64,000 nucleotides of DNA from Chelydra serpentina (taxonomy: Eukaryota; Chordata; Testudines; Chelydridae). The notes under the pieces were generated by a model. The model was given only the letters and a program-made list of their open reading frames with translations, did no database searches and was not told the DNA's origin. Shown here one piece after another: positions 48,201 to 51,200 of the stretch. The position numbers and the translations under genes were made by a program. The stretch lies in contig JBAIAC010000008.1 of the NCBI GenBank assembly GCA_037349315.1, positions 126,540,001 to 126,604,000 of the forward strand, read 5' to 3'. Within the stretch, counting starts at the first letter, position 1. Each line of letters starts with the position of its first letter.

Positions 48201-51200
48201 CCAGGGCTAAGAGAGAGCACTGAGTCATTGAGAGAGTGGACAGCTCTTGTAAGAAGCAGGCCACGGAAACCCAGAGGAAGGACATGGGGCACAGGCCACT
48301 TGCAGGTTTAAACTAAAGTAAATGGTGGATTCTCTGTAACTTAGAGTCTTTAAACCATGATTTGAGGACGTCAGTAACTCAGCCAGAGGTTAGGGGTCTA
48401 TTGCAGGGGTGGGTGAGGTTCTGTGGCCTGCACTGTGCAGGAGGTCAGACTAGATGATCACGATGGTCTGTGAGACAGTAGAAAGAGCAAAACCCCTCAG
48501 GTGGCTAATAGGGATGTGGTGGGAAGCACTGGTGTGGCACGTCCAATAAGCACTGCTGGTGATGGAGACTCTGCTCAATGTTATCTTCTACTCATCTATT
48601 CCTCTGTGGCAGGCGAGATACAATTGTCTTAAAGCTGTACTCTGTGCCTCCTTTTGCCAAATTGCTCTTCTCCTTGTGCCCTGCTCTCCTCCATTTCTCT
48701 ATGTTGCTAGCAATTAGCTCTCTAGTACAATACAGAGCTATTACATGCTTTTAGATCATCCTCCAAAGTGTCTGTGAAGCATTCCTTCTCCCCTCTCCCA
48801 TCCCCCTGATTTTCTTTGTCCAAGGTGGCTATATGTTATTATTTTAGGTAGTCTCTCATCGGTCATCCTTGTGACATGCCCATCTCACTTCAGTTGTGTC
48901 TCTGGTGTCCTGGTGTGGATTCCAGTTACTTGGACTTGCTCACAGCTTCATTGTCTGGTGTATGACTGTCAATTTACCTGGAAGATTGTGCACTGGCAGC
49001 AATGATGAAACGCACTGCTTGGGTTTACATGGTCTTGATAGGGCTGCAAAACAGGGAGCAGAGCAAAACCATAGCAGATGTAATTCTGGTTCATTGTCTG
49101 GAGCTGTATGGCAGGTACATTCCAATTCTTCCCCCTGAGCAGAATGTGTCTCCTGTACTGAAAACAAGAAACCTGAGTTAAAAATCTGACTCTGTACCAG
49201 ACTAATCTGATATTGGTTCAGTGAGAAACAAATGAGAATATTTCTCTTCCTTTTATTATCAGGAAAATACTATGGGAAGATATCAGCAAGTTGTCTGGCC
49301 ATTTCTGAATATCACCAGCCTTAGTGAAATCTTATCAAAGTCACAGCTTTGGCCAGAACACAAACTGTGATAAAACATAGGATATCTAACTCCAAACCCA
49401 GGAGACATGCTACAAACACTGTCCCTTTTACTAGAAAAAAAAATCAGTGTTTCTTTTTCTGGCAAATATGTTGGGAACAAGCTGACCTCTCTTATTCTTA
49501 GATTTCTGTGACCTTTGGAGATAAATGGGGTTACAAATAAGATTGAATTTTGCTCCTTACGGGCATTACCAGAGATTAAGGTATCTTAAAAATAACCATA
49601 AGAAGTTAGAAAATTCTCCCACTGAACATCCAGAATAAATTCTCTGAATATTTTGAGCAGCATTTTATGCAATACTGTGAACTCTTTGGCACGACTTCCA
49701 AATAAACATTGCTGTGACGCTAATCTGTTGCATATCATTAGTTGTAATGATTTTTCAGAGCAAAAAGACATTTGTGTAGCTAAAGACAAATTAAAAGCAA
49801 ACTGTGTTAAGTTATATGCCATTTTTATTGCCCTAGTCCTTTTAACCTTTATAATCTCACGCAATAATGGAGTACATGAAAACATGCTGGTCACATTGGG
49901 TGTGTTTAGTCTGGAAAAGAGAAGAGTGAGAGGGGACATGACAACGGTTTTCAAGTACATAAAAGGTTGTTACAAGGAGGAGGGAAGTAAATTGTTGCTG
50001 TTAACATCCAAGGATAAGACAAGAAGTAATGGGCTTAAATTGCAGCAAGGGCAGTTTAGGTTGGACATTAGGAAAAACTTCCTAACTGTCAAGGTAATTA
50101 AGCACTGGAATAATTGCCTGGGCAGGTTGTGGAATCTCCATCATTGGAGATTTTAAAGAGCAAATACCTGTCAGGGATGGTCTAGAAGATGTACCTCTCG
50201 AGGTCCATTCCAATCCTATGGCTCTATGATTACATTTAAGCCCACTACATTTTAGCCCACTGATATATTTGTATAAGCCCCTTTTTTATTTCCCTTAACT
50301 GCTTTGTCTAACATTGATTCAGCTTCCTTTTTTACTCTAACATCATTCTCTTCCAGCCTTAACTGACCCTTTCTATCCGTGTTTACTTTTCTCCAGGCTT
50401 CCCTGTTTCCAATACACATTCCTTTTTGCCTTCAGATCTTTGAGGCAGTCTATTGTAAAGCCACATTAGCCACTTTTTGTTCCTTTATTTTTCTTTTGCA
50501 GTGGACTGTCTTGTTGTCATTGCCAAACTGGGGTCCCTGGCCCACCAGAGGTCTGCAGAGCCCATCCTGATCATCTGCAGAATGAAATATTTTGAGAATA
50601 AAGTGAAGGGAGAGTTAATGTGTTGAGATGAGTCCATGAGAGAGACACTCTTAGGAATGCTCCGCAGAATGGAAAGGCCAGAGGCCCCCCAGTCTGTTGT
50701 ACTTTAATTCAGATGACATGGAATCAGAGAGGTTAGAAATAGAAAAGAGGGATTGCTACTTACTCCATAGTTCTGATAGTCCTACTGTTCTCTATACATC
50801 ATTTGTGCTCTATAGCAGTGGTTCTCACACGTTTTTGATTGCATCCCCCTTCTTCGTTTCTGTAGTAGCTTATGCCTCTCCCTCGCTCACCCGGCACCCA
50901 GCCAGCAGCCACCAGTCTCCAGTCACCCAGCTCTGAAGGCAGAGTGGAGAGAAGCGGCTGCTGACCCAGCTCTGAAGGCAGAGTGGAGAGAAGCGGCTGC
51001 TGACCCAGCTCTGAAGGCAGCACTGCCACCAGCAGCAGTGGAGAGGTAAGGGTGGCAATGCCACACCATGCCACTCTTACTTCTGTGCTGCTGATGGTGT
51101 CAGCGGTGCCTTCAGAACTTGGGTGCCCAGCCAGCAGCCGCCGCTCTCTGGCTGCCCAGCTTTGGATGTGTGGTGTACATTTCCCCCCCCTAAAGCTTCT

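Noticed and set aside
49653..50156. 167-codon plus-strand frame as a gene
   Set aside because: The last half is the CR1 ORF2 C-terminus and the first half is unrelated intron sequence; a chance fusion.
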